A DNA stretch of 11,173 bases from Verrucomicrobiota bacterium (GCA_947464705.1 CANHYD010000041.1:1-11173), one strand, 5' to 3'. Shown: positions 1 to 7,426, numbered from the stretch's first letter. Notes: a model not told the origin generated them from the letters alone. Numbers and translations are program-made.

Positions 1-56
1 AAATTCGGCTTCCAGTCCCCTGAACTCCGGCTTGAAGCAGGTCCTGATAATTAGTT

Positions 57-96
57 GGGAGTGGCCCCTTTTGTGTAAATGTGAGGGACCGACCCC
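57..96. repeat. Pair of GGGA-N4-CCCC quasi-palindromic elements in the non-coding left end
   Basis: Two 12-base elements, GGGAGTGGCCCC (57-68) and GGGACCGACCCC (85-96), share 9 of 12 bases and begin 28 bp apart. They lie in the non-coding stretch just beyond the stop codon of the cstA-like gene. Each has G-rich and C-rich arms that could form a short hairpin. They could be remnants of a small dispersed palindromic repeat or part of a 3' end structure for the minus-strand transcript. There is no T-tract of the kind expected for an intrinsic terminator. I see no coding potential in 1-105. Two copies in GC-rich DNA could also be chance. Confidence 0.25.
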
Positions 97-105
97 GGCG
101 GGATT

Positions 106-2466
106 TCAGCAGCAGCGGTTGGGGCCTTTGAGACGGGCTTCGGCCGATTGGACGTAGGCGATAGGGGCGTTGTGGCGGCGGGCTGCCTCAGCCACTTCGG
201 GCAGGGGAATCAGCACCGCTTGCGACGGGAGCTGTTGTGAGACATTCGCCTCGAGTTGACGGGCCGTGCGGTCCACGGCGTCTTGTCCCGACCAGTTGCG
301 CAGCAGGGCTAGGCCCAGGGCGAAAATTCCGGCCCAGCCGGTGCGATGGGTTCCGTCGGCCAACGCCGATTCCGGAAGCCACACCGGCGCATCCTCGCTC
401 GATTCGGGGGGCCGCCGGCCACGCAGCAGACGGATCCACTCCACCACGGCTCCGGTGACAATCAGGCCAGCGAGTCCCAGGAAGACGGCTGTCACTCCCA
501 CGTCCAGGGCGTTGTTCAGCCGGCGGCTGCGGTTGGCGCGAAGGGCTTTCTGGACTGCAGCATCCTCGGGCGCGGACTCCGCAGCCCGTTGAAGGGCGGG
601 GTATTTCTGGTCCAGGTCCCGGACGGTGGCCAAGAAGCCGATTCGGGGTGAGGGGTGGAAGATCTTTTGGAATCCTGCGGTGCCGGTGACGGCCAGCAGC
701 CAGATTAGGGGCAGCAGCGCGACGCACGCAATCGCCGGAGATTCCCGTCGGGCCAGGCTGTGCTTGAGAAGCAGGGTGGTGGCCAGCACCAGGGCGATGG
801 CGGCCAGCAATTGATTGGCGATGCCGAAGAGTGGCCACAGCGAATTGATGCCGCCCAACGGGTCTCGGACTCCTTGGATCAGGAACCATCCCCAACCGGC
901 CACGATCAGTGCACTGGCCAGAGCTCCGGCAGCGGTCGATCGCACGTCTCCCAGGGGTTTCCAGAGGTGACCGAGAGCATCCTGAAGGAGGTATCGGCCC
1001 ACTCGGGTGCCGGCATCTAGGGTTGTTAGGATGAACAGCGCCTCGAACATGATGGCGAAGTGGTACCAGACATCGAGCCAGCGACCGTGCGTCACTTGGG
1101 AGAACAGGTTGGCCATGCCGACGGCCAGTGTGGCGGCTCCCCCGGTCCGCCCGTAGAGCGAACTCTCGCCGACCTGTCGTGCCAGCGAGTCCATCACACC
1201 GGGTTCCAGCGTGAATCCTGTCGCCCGGACTTTGGCCACAGTGTCCGCCGCGATGGCGGCCGCGTCGGCACCCGTGCCTGCGATGTTGATCGCTAGGTAG
1301 ACACCGGGTTCGAGGGTGCAGGCGGCGATCAATGCCATGATGGCCACCAGTGATTCGAGGAGCATGGCTCCGTATCCAATGGGGCGGGCATAGCTCTCAC
1401 GGGTGATGATTTTCGGGGTGATGCCGCTGGCGATCAGCGTGTGGAAACCACTGATGGCTCCGCAGGCGATGGTGATGAAGCAGAACGGAAACAACTTGCC
1501 CGGAACGACGGGCCCCGAGCCGTCGATGAAGGCGGTCAATGCGGGCATCTTGAGGGTGGGCAGCACCAACAACACGCCCGCAGCTAAGGCGAGGATGGTG
1601 CCGAGCTTCATGAAGGTGCTGAGGTAGTCCCGCGGCGCGAGCAGCAACCAGACCGGCAGCACGCTCGCGGCAAACCCATAGAGCACAATGGCCCAGGCCA
1701 AGGGCTCGGCGGAGAAGGTGAAGAGTTTGGCGAGCGCAGGGTTGCTGTGGATCCATTGACCTCCCCAGACGGCTGCGATCAGCAGGAGGACGCCAAGCAC
1801 CGAACCCTCCAGGGTTTTGCCGGGCCGGACAAATCGCAGGTACAGCCCCATCAAGAGCGCGATGGGGATGGTGGCTCCGACCGTGAAAACGCCCCAAGGG
1901 CTCTCGGCGAGCACCTTCACGACGACCAACCCCAGCACCGCCAGGAGGATGATCATGATCGACAGGATCGCCACCAGAGACAGGGCACCCAGGAAGGGAT
2001 TCAGTTCGTCTTTCACCATTTGCCCCAGTGAACGGCCGTTGCGGCGCATGGATGCAGCGAGGATGAGGAAGTCTTGGGCAGCACCACCGAGGACCACCCC
2101 GATCAGGATCCATAGGGTTCCGGGAAGGTAGCCGAACTGGGCGGCCAGCACGGGGCCCACCAAAGGTCCAGGTCCGGAGATCGCAGCGAAATGGTGCCCG
2201 AAGACGATCCAGCGGTGGGTCTTCACGAACTCCCGTCCATCTTCATGGCGTTCACAGGGCGTGGCCCGTCGGTCGTCCAGCATCAGGGCCTTGGCGGCGA
2301 TCCAGCGCGAGTAGAACCGATATCCGATGGCGTAGGTGCACAAGGCCGCCACCAGAATGTAGGCTGAGCTGACCGGCTCCTGACGCTGGGTCGCCAGGAT
2401 GAAGTAGGCGAAGGCCCCGAGCCCCGCCACCAGAGTCCAAGCCAATCCGCGCCCGAGGGAATGCAT
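106..2466 (-). CDS. cstA: CstA-family carbon starvation protein (pyruvate/peptide transporter)
   Basis: This is a 786-residue polytopic inner-membrane protein of the CstA family. Characterised members (E. coli CstA and BtsT) import pyruvate, and CstA has also been linked to peptide uptake during carbon starvation. It aligns by eye with E. coli CstA almost end to end. Landmarks are FGHHFAAISGPGPLVGP (89-105), the LLLAPRDYLSTF block (275-286), FITIACGAISGFH (330-342), a YHFAIMFEALFILT segment (468-481) with DAGTR (484-488), and GINSLWPLFGIANQ (539-552). The start at 2466 gives an N-terminus that matches the family, with a first membrane helix at about 8-25. The nearest purine-rich stretch upstream (AGGAGGGG on the minus strand) is about 30 bases away, too far to be a normal ribosome-binding site. 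The last ~111 residues (676-786) run well past the end of E. coli CstA as a hydrophilic tail that I do not recognise. The small partner gene ybdD, often found beside cstA, is not visible here. Family assignment is very secure; the substrate is inferred. Confidence 0.96.
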   Translation of the reverse strand: MHSLGRGLAWTLVAGLGAFAYFILATQRQEPVSSAYILVAALCTYAIGYRFYSRWIAAKALMLDDRRATPCERHEDGREFVKTHRWIVFGHHFAAISGPGPLVGPVLAAQFGYLPGTLWILIGVVLGGAAQDFLILAASMRRNGRSLGQMVKDELNPFLGALSLVAILSIMIILLAVLGLVVVKVLAESPWGVFTVGATIPIALLMGLYLRFVRPGKTLEGSVLGVLLLIAAVWGGQWIHSNPALAKLFTFSAEPLAWAIVLYGFAASVLPVWLLLAPRDYLSTFMKLGTILALAAGVLLVLPTLKMPALTAFIDGSGPVVPGKLFPFCFITIACGAISGFHTLIASGITPKIITRESYARPIGYGAMLLESLVAIMALIAACTLEPGVYLAINIAGTGADAAAIAADTVAKVRATGFTLEPGVMDSLARQVGESSLYGRTGGAATLAVGMANLFSQVTHGRWLDVWYHFAIMFEALFILTTLDAGTRVGRYLLQDALGHLWKPLGDVRSTAAGALASALIVAGWGWFLIQGVRDPLGGINSLWPLFGIANQLLAAIALVLATTLLLKHSLARRESPAIACVALLPLIWLLAVTGTAGFQKIFHPSPRIGFLATVRDLDQKYPALQRAAESAPEDAAVQKALRANRSRRLNNALDVGVTAVFLGLAGLIVTGAVVEWIRLLRGRRPPESSEDAPVWLPESALADGTHRTGWAGIFALGLALLRNWSGQDAVDRTARQLEANVSQQLPSQAVLIPLPEVAEAARRHNAPIAYVQSAEARLKGPNRCC

Positions 2467-2563
2467 GGGGTTGATGATGCCAAAACCGCCCAGACCCCTC
2501 CTACGAAAACCTGCGCGGAAACTTCACCTCGAAAGCCGGGCGGATCCGGGTAGCTTCAGCTCC

Positions 2564-3925
2564 ATGAACCCCCGAACAAGATGGATCTCAGGGTGCTTGA
2601 TGTGGGCTTGGGTGTTGGTCGTCTCCGCGAAGGCCCAGTTGCGGGTGGGGCTTTTCGACATCGATGCCACGCCGCCCGTTGGATCGCGATTGGCATACGA
2701 CCCGGTCACCAACGTCTGGGATCTTGGCCTGCGGGCCCGTGGTGTTGTGGTCTTCGGGATGGAGCGTCCGGTGGTTCTGTGCGCCGTCGATTGGATCGGC
2801 ATCGGCAACGAGGGCCACGATGCGTTTCGGCAGCAATTGGCCGTGGCGGCGGGGACGAGTATCGATCGGGTCGCCGTACATGCGCTGCATCAGCATGATG
2901 CGCCTGAATGCGATTTCGGCGCGGAGAAGATCCTACGCGACGGCGGGGTGAGCCCATGGAATTACGAGGGGACCTTCGCCCGTGAGTTCTTGGGTCGACT
3001 CAGCAATGCCGTGGCGCGAGCCGCGTCCCAGGCCCGGCCGTTTAACCAAGTGGGGACGGGCCAAGCCGAGGTGCGCGAGGTGGCTTCCAATCGGCGCATC
3101 TTCGGGCCCGACGGCAAGGTGCGGACCGTGCGCTACACGGCCACGGTGGACCCCGCTATACGGGCAGAACCCGAGGGAGTCATCGACCCCATGGTGTCGC
3201 TCGTGAGTTTCTGGAATGACGAACGCCCCGTGGCGGTTCTGAGCTACTATGCCACCCATCCTCAGAGCTATTACCGCACTGGCATCGCCAATCCGGATTT
3301 TCCGGGAGTCGCCCGTTTTCTGCGCCAGATGGCCGTGCCCGAGGCGTTGCACGTCCATTTCAACGGGGCCGGTGGAAACATCGGGGCCGGTAAGTACAAC
3401 GACGGATCGCCGGCCAACCGGCGGATCCTCGGAGAACGCCTGGCCGACGGCATGCGGCGGGCCTGGGAGACGACCCGTCGCGAACCGGTGACCCCTCAGG
3501 ACTTGCAGTGGCGATCCGAACCAGTCGCGCTGCCGGTGTCTCGGCACTTGGACGAGGACCGGCTGGTGGCCCAGCTGAAGGGGCGTGAGGCGAGCTTCTT
3601 GACGGCCAACGGGGCAGGGCGCCTGGCCTGGTTGCGGCGAGCCAAGGCGGGCCACCGGATCGACATCGGTTGTCTGGCACTTGGGCGGGCCCGGATTCTG
3701 CACATGCCCGGAGAACTGTTTGTGGAATACCAGTTGGCGGCTAAGGCAGAACGGAAGGACTTGTTTGTGGCCATGGCCGCCTACGGTGACTATGGGCCAT
3801 ACTACATCGGCACCACCGTCGCTTACACCGAGGGCGGGTACGAGACCGAGCCCAGGTCTTCGAATGTGGCACCTGAAGTGGAGTCGGTCCTGATGGGGGC
3901 CATGCGGAAGTTGTTGAGGGATTGA
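2564..3925 (+). CDS. Secreted neutral/alkaline ceramidase-family hydrolase, short form
   Basis: This 453-residue protein has a signal peptide (hydrophobic core about 8-22, likely cleavage after the VSAKA ending near residue 24). It resembles the N-terminal catalytic domain of neutral/alkaline non-lysosomal ceramidases, zinc amidases that cleave N-acyl sphingosine. Several family landmarks are visible: an early GLFDIDATPPVG (29-40); HALHQHDAP (106-114), in the place of the family HTHSGP motif; YYATHPQSY with His232; NPDFPG starting at 243; FNGAGGN (Asn267 onward); PGE with Glu384; and AYGDYGPYY followed by GGYE with Tyr426. By eye these map onto the metal ligands of Pseudomonas aeruginosa ceramidase (two histidines, a glutamate and a tyrosine), so the zinc site looks intact. 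The C-terminal domain of full-length ceramidases is absent. An upstream in-frame ATG at 2465 would put a basic, proline-rich stretch before the signal peptide, so I prefer 2564. The true substrate is unknown; similar short proteins are common in PVC bacteria. The gene is divergent from the cstA-like gene across a gap of about 97 bp. Confidence 0.8.
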   Translation: MNPRTRWISGCLMWAWVLVVSAKAQLRVGLFDIDATPPVGSRLAYDPVTNVWDLGLRARGVVVFGMERPVVLCAVDWIGIGNEGHDAFRQQLAVAAGTSIDRVAVHALHQHDAPECDFGAEKILRDGGVSPWNYEGTFAREFLGRLSNAVARAASQARPFNQVGTGQAEVREVASNRRIFGPDGKVRTVRYTATVDPAIRAEPEGVIDPMVSLVSFWNDERPVAVLSYYATHPQSYYRTGIANPDFPGVARFLRQMAVPEALHVHFNGAGGNIGAGKYNDGSPANRRILGERLADGMRRAWETTRREPVTPQDLQWRSEPVALPVSRHLDEDRLVAQLKGREASFLTANGAGRLAWLRRAKAGHRIDIGCLALGRARILHMPGELFVEYQLAAKAERKDLFVAMAAYGDYGPYYIGTTVAYTEGGYETEPRSSNVAPEVESVLMGAMRKLLRD

Positions 3926-3994
3926 ATCGGGCAAAAACCGGGATCCGGAAGGGAAAATCGACGCCGCTGGCAAGGCTGTCGTACAACGCGAGGT

Positions 3995-4023
3995 TTGACA
4001 GGTCGACCAAGTCGGCTTAGGGC
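3995..4023 (+). promoter_or_regulatory. Candidate sigma70-type promoter for the peroxiredoxin gene
   Basis: A perfect TTGACA (3995-4000) is followed after 17 bases by TAGGGC (4018-4023), a poor -10 match that keeps only the leading TA. Transcription would start near 4030 and give a leader of roughly 38 bases before the ATG at 4068. Inverted repeats overlap this region: TTTGACAG (3994-4001) is the exact reverse complement of CTGTCAAA (4048-4055), and TGTTG-GTT-CAACA lies at 4035-4047. The weak -10 keeps confidence low. Confidence 0.3.
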
Positions 4024-4067
4024 TCCGGGGCAACTGTTGGTTCAACACTGTCAAATTCGTACAAACT

Positions 4068-4547
4068 ATGCCTATCGCTGTCGGATCCGCCGCCCCTGAT
4101 TTCACCCTCAAGTCCAAGACCTCGACCGGTCTGGTCGACGTGAAGCTCAGCGCCAACTTCGGCTCCAAGAACACCGTCTTGTTGTTCGTTCCTCTGGCCT
4201 TCACCGGAGTCTGCACCCAGGAGTTGTGCGACATCACGGCCGGTCTCTCGCAATACACCGGTCTCAATGCGGATGTCATCGGCATCAGTGTCGACAGCCC
4301 GTTCGCTCAAGAGGCGTGGGCCAATCAGAGCAAGATCGGCATCAAGCTGGTGAGTGATCTGAACAAGGAGACGACCAAGGCCTACGGGGTGCTGTTCCCG
4401 ATGCTGGCCGGTGTGGGTGACACTTCGGCTCGCGCCGCGTTTGTCATCGGCAAGGACGGCAAGGTCCACTACGCCGAGCAGACGGCCACGCCGAAGGACC
4501 TGCCCAACTTCGAAGCCGTGAAGGCCGCTCTGGCCAAGCTTCAGTAA
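4068..4547 (+). CDS. Peroxiredoxin (AhpE/PrxQ-like, thiol peroxidase)
   Basis: This 159-residue cytosolic thioredoxin-fold peroxidase would reduce hydrogen peroxide and organic hydroperoxides using a reactive cysteine. The N-terminus carries the family signature APDFTL (9-14). The active-site block VPLAFTGVCTQELC (41-54) contains the universal P-x3-T-x2-C motif (Pro42, Thr46, peroxidatic Cys49). A second cysteine, Cys54, lies five residues on, the spacing of the resolving cysteine in many PrxQ/BCP-type atypical two-cysteine enzymes, so an internal disulfide recycled by thioredoxin is likely. The later ARAAFVIGKDGKVHYAE segment is typical of the fold, and length is normal for the family. There is no Shine-Dalgarno sequence before the ATG. 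The gene stands alone between a possible promoter and a strong terminator. Exact subfamily (AhpE versus PrxQ) is unsettled by eye. Confidence 0.92.
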   Translation: MPIAVGSAAPDFTLKSKTSTGLVDVKLSANFGSKNTVLLFVPLAFTGVCTQELCDITAGLSQYTGLNADVIGISVDSPFAQEAWANQSKIGIKLVSDLNKETTKAYGVLFPMLAGVGDTSARAAFVIGKDGKVHYAEQTATPKDLPNFEAVKAALAKLQ

Positions 4548-4587
4548 CTCAACGGATGGCCGTTCGGTCATCAGTCGAGCATTGGTG

Positions 4588-4620
4588 AAAGGCGCAATGG
4601 GCAACCATTGCGCCTTTTCT
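4588..4620 (+). terminator. Intrinsic (rho-independent) terminator after the peroxiredoxin gene
   Basis: A perfect 13-bp inverted repeat (4588-4600 with 4605-4617) encloses a GCAA tetraloop of the stable GNRA type. The distal arm runs into TTTTCT (4615-4620). It lies 40 bases after the peroxiredoxin stop codon and is the clearest terminator in the window. It implies that the peroxiredoxin is a single-gene transcript and that the downstream chaperone gene needs its own promoter. Confidence 0.92.
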
Positions 4621-4621
4621 C

Positions 4622-4648
4622 TGGAGAGGGTGGAGAAGGTGGAGAGTG
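4622..4648. repeat. Three tandem copies of a 9-bp TGGAGARGG unit
   Basis: TGGAGAGGG, TGGAGAAGG and TGGAGAGTG follow each other directly after the terminator hairpin. The copies differ at one to three positions. The stretch does not lie in a gene I can support. It resembles the G/A-rich 9-bp array near the right end of the window (11116-11133) in period and composition. Confidence 0.5.
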
Positions 4649-4948
4649 CTTTGGGGCCCAAGCGGTCGGGTTTCTCGTCAGAGGGACATGGCCTCGGGGA
4701 GATGACCTTTTGGCCGGAAAGAACTCCTCGAATCGTTCCTTAAGGCAATGGATGAGCCACCCATGAGGGTTCATTCCTGTGGATTGTGAGTGCAGTATCC
4801 CGGCAAAATAACGGGGCAGGAGAGTGGCGATGGGTGAAAATCTCGGGACTATCTCCGGGCCGAAACCGAGAAGACCGTCCGTTTTACGGTTTGACCGAGT
4901 TTTCCTGCAGCCATTACGTTCTGCGGCTCCGCAGACTCAGCAAATTTT
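4649..4948. other. Intergenic region of about 300 bp upstream of the PpiD-like gene
   Basis: This stretch lies between the terminator and 9-bp repeat and the start of the chaperone gene. I find no convincing gene in it: the short open frames have no recognisable motifs. It holds a possible promoter (4891-4920), a small hairpin next to the downstream start codon (4920-4935), and a weak local inverted repeat around ACCC-ATGA-GGGT near 4757-4768. I checked it for tRNA, SRP RNA and riboswitch signatures and saw none. Confidence 0.5.
4891..4920 (+). promoter_or_regulatory. Weak candidate promoter for the PpiD-like gene
   Basis: TTGACC (4891-4896) is followed after an 18-base spacer by TACGTT (4915-4920), which keeps the TA and final T of a -10 box. 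Transcription would begin near 4927, only about 20 bases before the ATG at 4949 and inside the TCTGCG-GCTC-CGCAGA hairpin. The match is partial, so this is only a candidate. Confidence 0.22.
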
Positions 4949-6607
4949 ATGATCGGATCGATTCGCAAACATTCGAACTGGCTCTGGGCCATCGTCGTCA
5001 CCGCGGTCATCTCCAGCTTCGTCATTTGGAGCGATGCCCGGGGTGGTCGGAACTCTTTCGACCTCGGTGGCTCCGATTTTGGGAAGCTGTACGGCCGGCC
5101 GATCACCCGCGATCAGCTGCTCAAGGCCCGCACGGCGGCAGCCGTGGATGACGCTCTGCGTGGCGGCCGCGCCCGCGGAGCCTCCGCCGACAACGAGCGC
5201 CAGGTCGCCGAGCTGATGGTGCTTCAAGCCAAGGTGAAGGAGATGGGCATCCAGGTGAGCGACGACGCGGTTGGCCAGTACCTGCGGGAGAACTTCAAGG
5301 ATCCCAACACGGGAAGCTTCAACTACGACACGTTTATCCAGAATCTCCGTCAGCGTACCCGCATCGACGAGGCCACGTTCTTGGAGCATATCCGCCAGCA
5401 GGTTGGCATTCAGCACTTGGTCGAAACGGTCGGGGCCGCTTCCCGCTTGGTGACGCCGCGCGAAGTGGAGTCCGACTATCGCCGCGACAATGAGCGTTGG
5501 GTGACCAAGGCTGCTTTGTTCAGCGTCTCCAATCGCTTGGCGGGCATCACGGCCAAGCCAGAAGAGTTGACCAAGTTCTACAGCAACCGCATCGCCTATT
5601 ACCGCATCCCTGAGCGCTCGGTCTTGGTGTATGTGCGCTTTGATGCGACCAACCACATCGTCGAGGCTGAATCGATGATCGCCAAAGAGGCTGGCTTCAC
5701 CAATCGGTTGGAGGAGTTCTACAAGCAGCGCGGCGCCGACACGTTCCGCGATGAGAACGACAAGGTGCTCAGCAAGGAAGCCGCCCTTCGTAAGATCCGC
5801 GACGAGGCGTTGTCGCAGGGCGCCCTGGGTTTGGCCCGTCAGGCCGCCAATCGTTTCAACGACGAACTGGGTGCCTTGACCAATGTCACCGCATCCTCCT
5901 TTGCGATGACGGCCTCGAAACTGAAGGTCCCTCTGCGCAGCACCACTCCGTTCCGCGCCGGCGAGCGCATCGTGGGCTTGGAGACGGTGCAAAGCCTGCC
6001 GCAGCGCGTGGCGGCCCTGAATGCGGAGACGCCCTATACCGAGCCCTTGGATGGCGACGGTTTCGCGGTGATTCCGATGTTGCAGACCAAGCTTCCCCCA
6101 GAAATTCCCTCCTTTGAGACGGTCCGCGAGCGCGTGCTTCAAGACTACAAGACCGATCGCGCCCGTGCGGCGGCCCGCGAGGCGGGTGAAAAGTTCCAGG
6201 CGACTGCCACGGCCGGACTGGCCTCCGGAAAGCGCTTTGCCGACATCGCCTCGTCCGAGAAGGTCTCGGTGATCTCGGTCCCGGAATTCACGACCGCTGC
6301 CCAAAATGTCGCTGGTTTGGATTCCCGCCTGAACCTTTACCTCGTGCGCAATGCCGCGACGAGCGCCAAGTCCAATGGCGTTTCCCGATACACAGAAAGC
6401 TCTGATGGAGGTTTTGTCCTGTATTTGGAGAAGAAGGAGCCGGTGAGCGATGAAGCCGTGAAGCAGGCCTTGCCTGGTGCCCTTGCTGAGGCCCGACAAC
6501 AGCGTCGCATGGCTGTCTTCCAGTCTTGGTTCACCTCCGAGTTCCAGAAGTCGGGAGCCTTGGCCTCCAAGCCCACGACCCTGTCTGGCGTGCCGCCCGC
6601 CCAATGA
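4949..6607 (+). CDS. Membrane-anchored SurA/PpiD-like periplasmic folding factor lacking a visible parvulin domain
   Basis: This 552-residue protein has a short basic N-terminus, one membrane anchor (about 11-27, WLWAIVVTAVISSFVIW) and a large extracytoplasmic part. Residues ~30-200 look like the SurA/PpiD N-terminal chaperone domain: the DFGKLYGRPITRDQL segment, then a helical region with MGIQVSDDAVGQYLRE, the NYDTFIQNLRQ segment, and VTPREVESDYRRDNERW. The stretch RIPERSVLVYVRFD (~223-236) is typical of what precedes the PPIase domain in PpiD. I cannot find a parvulin domain there; the following ~70 residues are charged and helical. The C-terminal half (LPPEIPSFETVRERVLQDY and after) again resembles the region that follows the PPIase domain in PpiD. 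It probably helps outer-membrane or secreted proteins fold. The adjacent start has no Shine-Dalgarno sequence, and a small hairpin sits 13 bases before the ATG. Its stop overlaps the start of the next gene (ATGA). Family assignment is good; enzymatic activity is doubtful. Confidence 0.8.
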   Translation: MIGSIRKHSNWLWAIVVTAVISSFVIWSDARGGRNSFDLGGSDFGKLYGRPITRDQLLKARTAAAVDDALRGGRARGASADNERQVAELMVLQAKVKEMGIQVSDDAVGQYLRENFKDPNTGSFNYDTFIQNLRQRTRIDEATFLEHIRQQVGIQHLVETVGAASRLVTPREVESDYRRDNERWVTKAALFSVSNRLAGITAKPEELTKFYSNRIAYYRIPERSVLVYVRFDATNHIVEAESMIAKEAGFTNRLEEFYKQRGADTFRDENDKVLSKEAALRKIRDEALSQGALGLARQAANRFNDELGALTNVTASSFAMTASKLKVPLRSTTPFRAGERIVGLETVQSLPQRVAALNAETPYTEPLDGDGFAVIPMLQTKLPPEIPSFETVRERVLQDYKTDRARAAAREAGEKFQATATAGLASGKRFADIASSEKVSVISVPEFTTAAQNVAGLDSRLNLYLVRNAATSAKSNGVSRYTESSDGGFVLYLEKKEPVSDEAVKQALPGALAEARQQRRMAVFQSWFTSEFQKSGALASKPTTLSGVPPAQ

Positions 6608-7410
6608 AGGCCCCTGGGCCGGTCATCAAACTCTCCGCACCGGCGACAGGCCAGTTCTGGCCTGTCCCGGTTGTCTACGAAGATTCCCGCCTTCTAGCCA
6701 TCGACAAGCCGGCGCGGTTGCTGACATCTCCGGATCGCTACGATCCGGACCGTCCCAACCTCATGAAGCTGCTCCATGCGGGCGTAGAGCGTGGTGCGGA
6801 ATGGGCGGCGAGCCGGAAGCTGGACTATTTGGCCAACGCCCACCGGTTGGATTTCGAGACCACGGGCGTTCTTCTGTTGGCCAAGGACAAGCCTGCGTTG
6901 GTCCACTTGGCCAACCAGTTCGGGGGGGCTAAGCCCGAGAAGACCTATGTGGCCCTGGTTCCTGGCAATCCGGAGCAAGACGAGTTCGAGGTCGACCTCA
7001 AGCTGATGCAGGATCCTCGTTTGACGGGCCTGATGCGTTGGTCCAAGGACGGCAAGAAGGCCGTCACCCGGTTTCGGGTCTTGGAGCGGTTCCATGGCGT
7101 GACTTTGTTGTCCTGTCATCCCGAGACAGGGCGGACCCATCAGATTCGCGTTCACCTGAAGTTTGCCGGTTTTCCCATCTACGGAGATGAGTTCTACGGA
7201 GAAGGTCGTCGACTATTCCTCTCCGCTCTAAAGCCATCCTACCGTCTCAAAGAAGGGCAGGAAGAACGTCCCCTAACGCCGTCGTTGGCTCTGCATGCGT
7301 GGAAGTTGGGAGTGGCCCATCCGGACGACGAGCGGCGGGTCGAGATCACGGCTCCTTGGCACGACGACTTGGAGGTGGCTCTCAAGTACCTCCGCAAGTT
7401 CGGCAAGTAA
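6604..7410 (+). CDS. RluA-family RNA pseudouridine synthase
   Basis: This 268-residue enzyme converts uridine to pseudouridine in rRNA or tRNA. The catalytic motif HRLDFETTG (80-88) contains the active-site Asp83. The family GRTHQIRVHL motif (176-185) follows, then the conserved FPIYGDEFYG segment. The N-terminus begins directly with a VVYEDSRLLAIDKPA strand, so there is no S4 RNA-binding domain, as in the shorter RluA/TruC-type members. An upstream in-frame ATG at 6526 exists but lies well inside the preceding gene. The ATG at 6604 overlaps the upstream TGA as ATGA, the classic arrangement for translational coupling, so I chose it. There is no Shine-Dalgarno sequence. The exact target nucleotide cannot be told from the sequence. 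Confidence 0.93.
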   Translation: MKAPGPVIKLSAPATGQFWPVPVVYEDSRLLAIDKPARLLTSPDRYDPDRPNLMKLLHAGVERGAEWAASRKLDYLANAHRLDFETTGVLLLAKDKPALVHLANQFGGAKPEKTYVALVPGNPEQDEFEVDLKLMQDPRLTGLMRWSKDGKKAVTRFRVLERFHGVTLLSCHPETGRTHQIRVHLKFAGFPIYGDEFYGEGRRLFLSALKPSYRLKEGQEERPLTPSLALHAWKLGVAHPDDERRVEITAPWHDDLEVALKYLRKFGK

Positions 7411-7426
7411 GCTCCATGGCACGGCC

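Noticed and set aside
2933..4285. A minus-strand open frame of about 450 codons opposite the ceramidase-like and peroxiredoxin genes
   Set aside because: It runs across two well-supported plus-strand genes and the gap between them, with no family features of its own.
6526..6603. Upstream ATG start for the pseudouridine synthase at 6526
   Set aside because: The extra 26 residues lie wholly within the PpiD-like gene and match nothing; the ATGA overlap at 6604 is the more natural start.
4937..6604. A minus-strand open frame of about 555 codons almost exactly opposite the PpiD-like gene
   Set aside because: Its translation has no recognisable motif and odd composition, while the plus strand has a membrane anchor and clear SurA/PpiD features. 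Long antisense frames are expected in GC-rich coding DNA.
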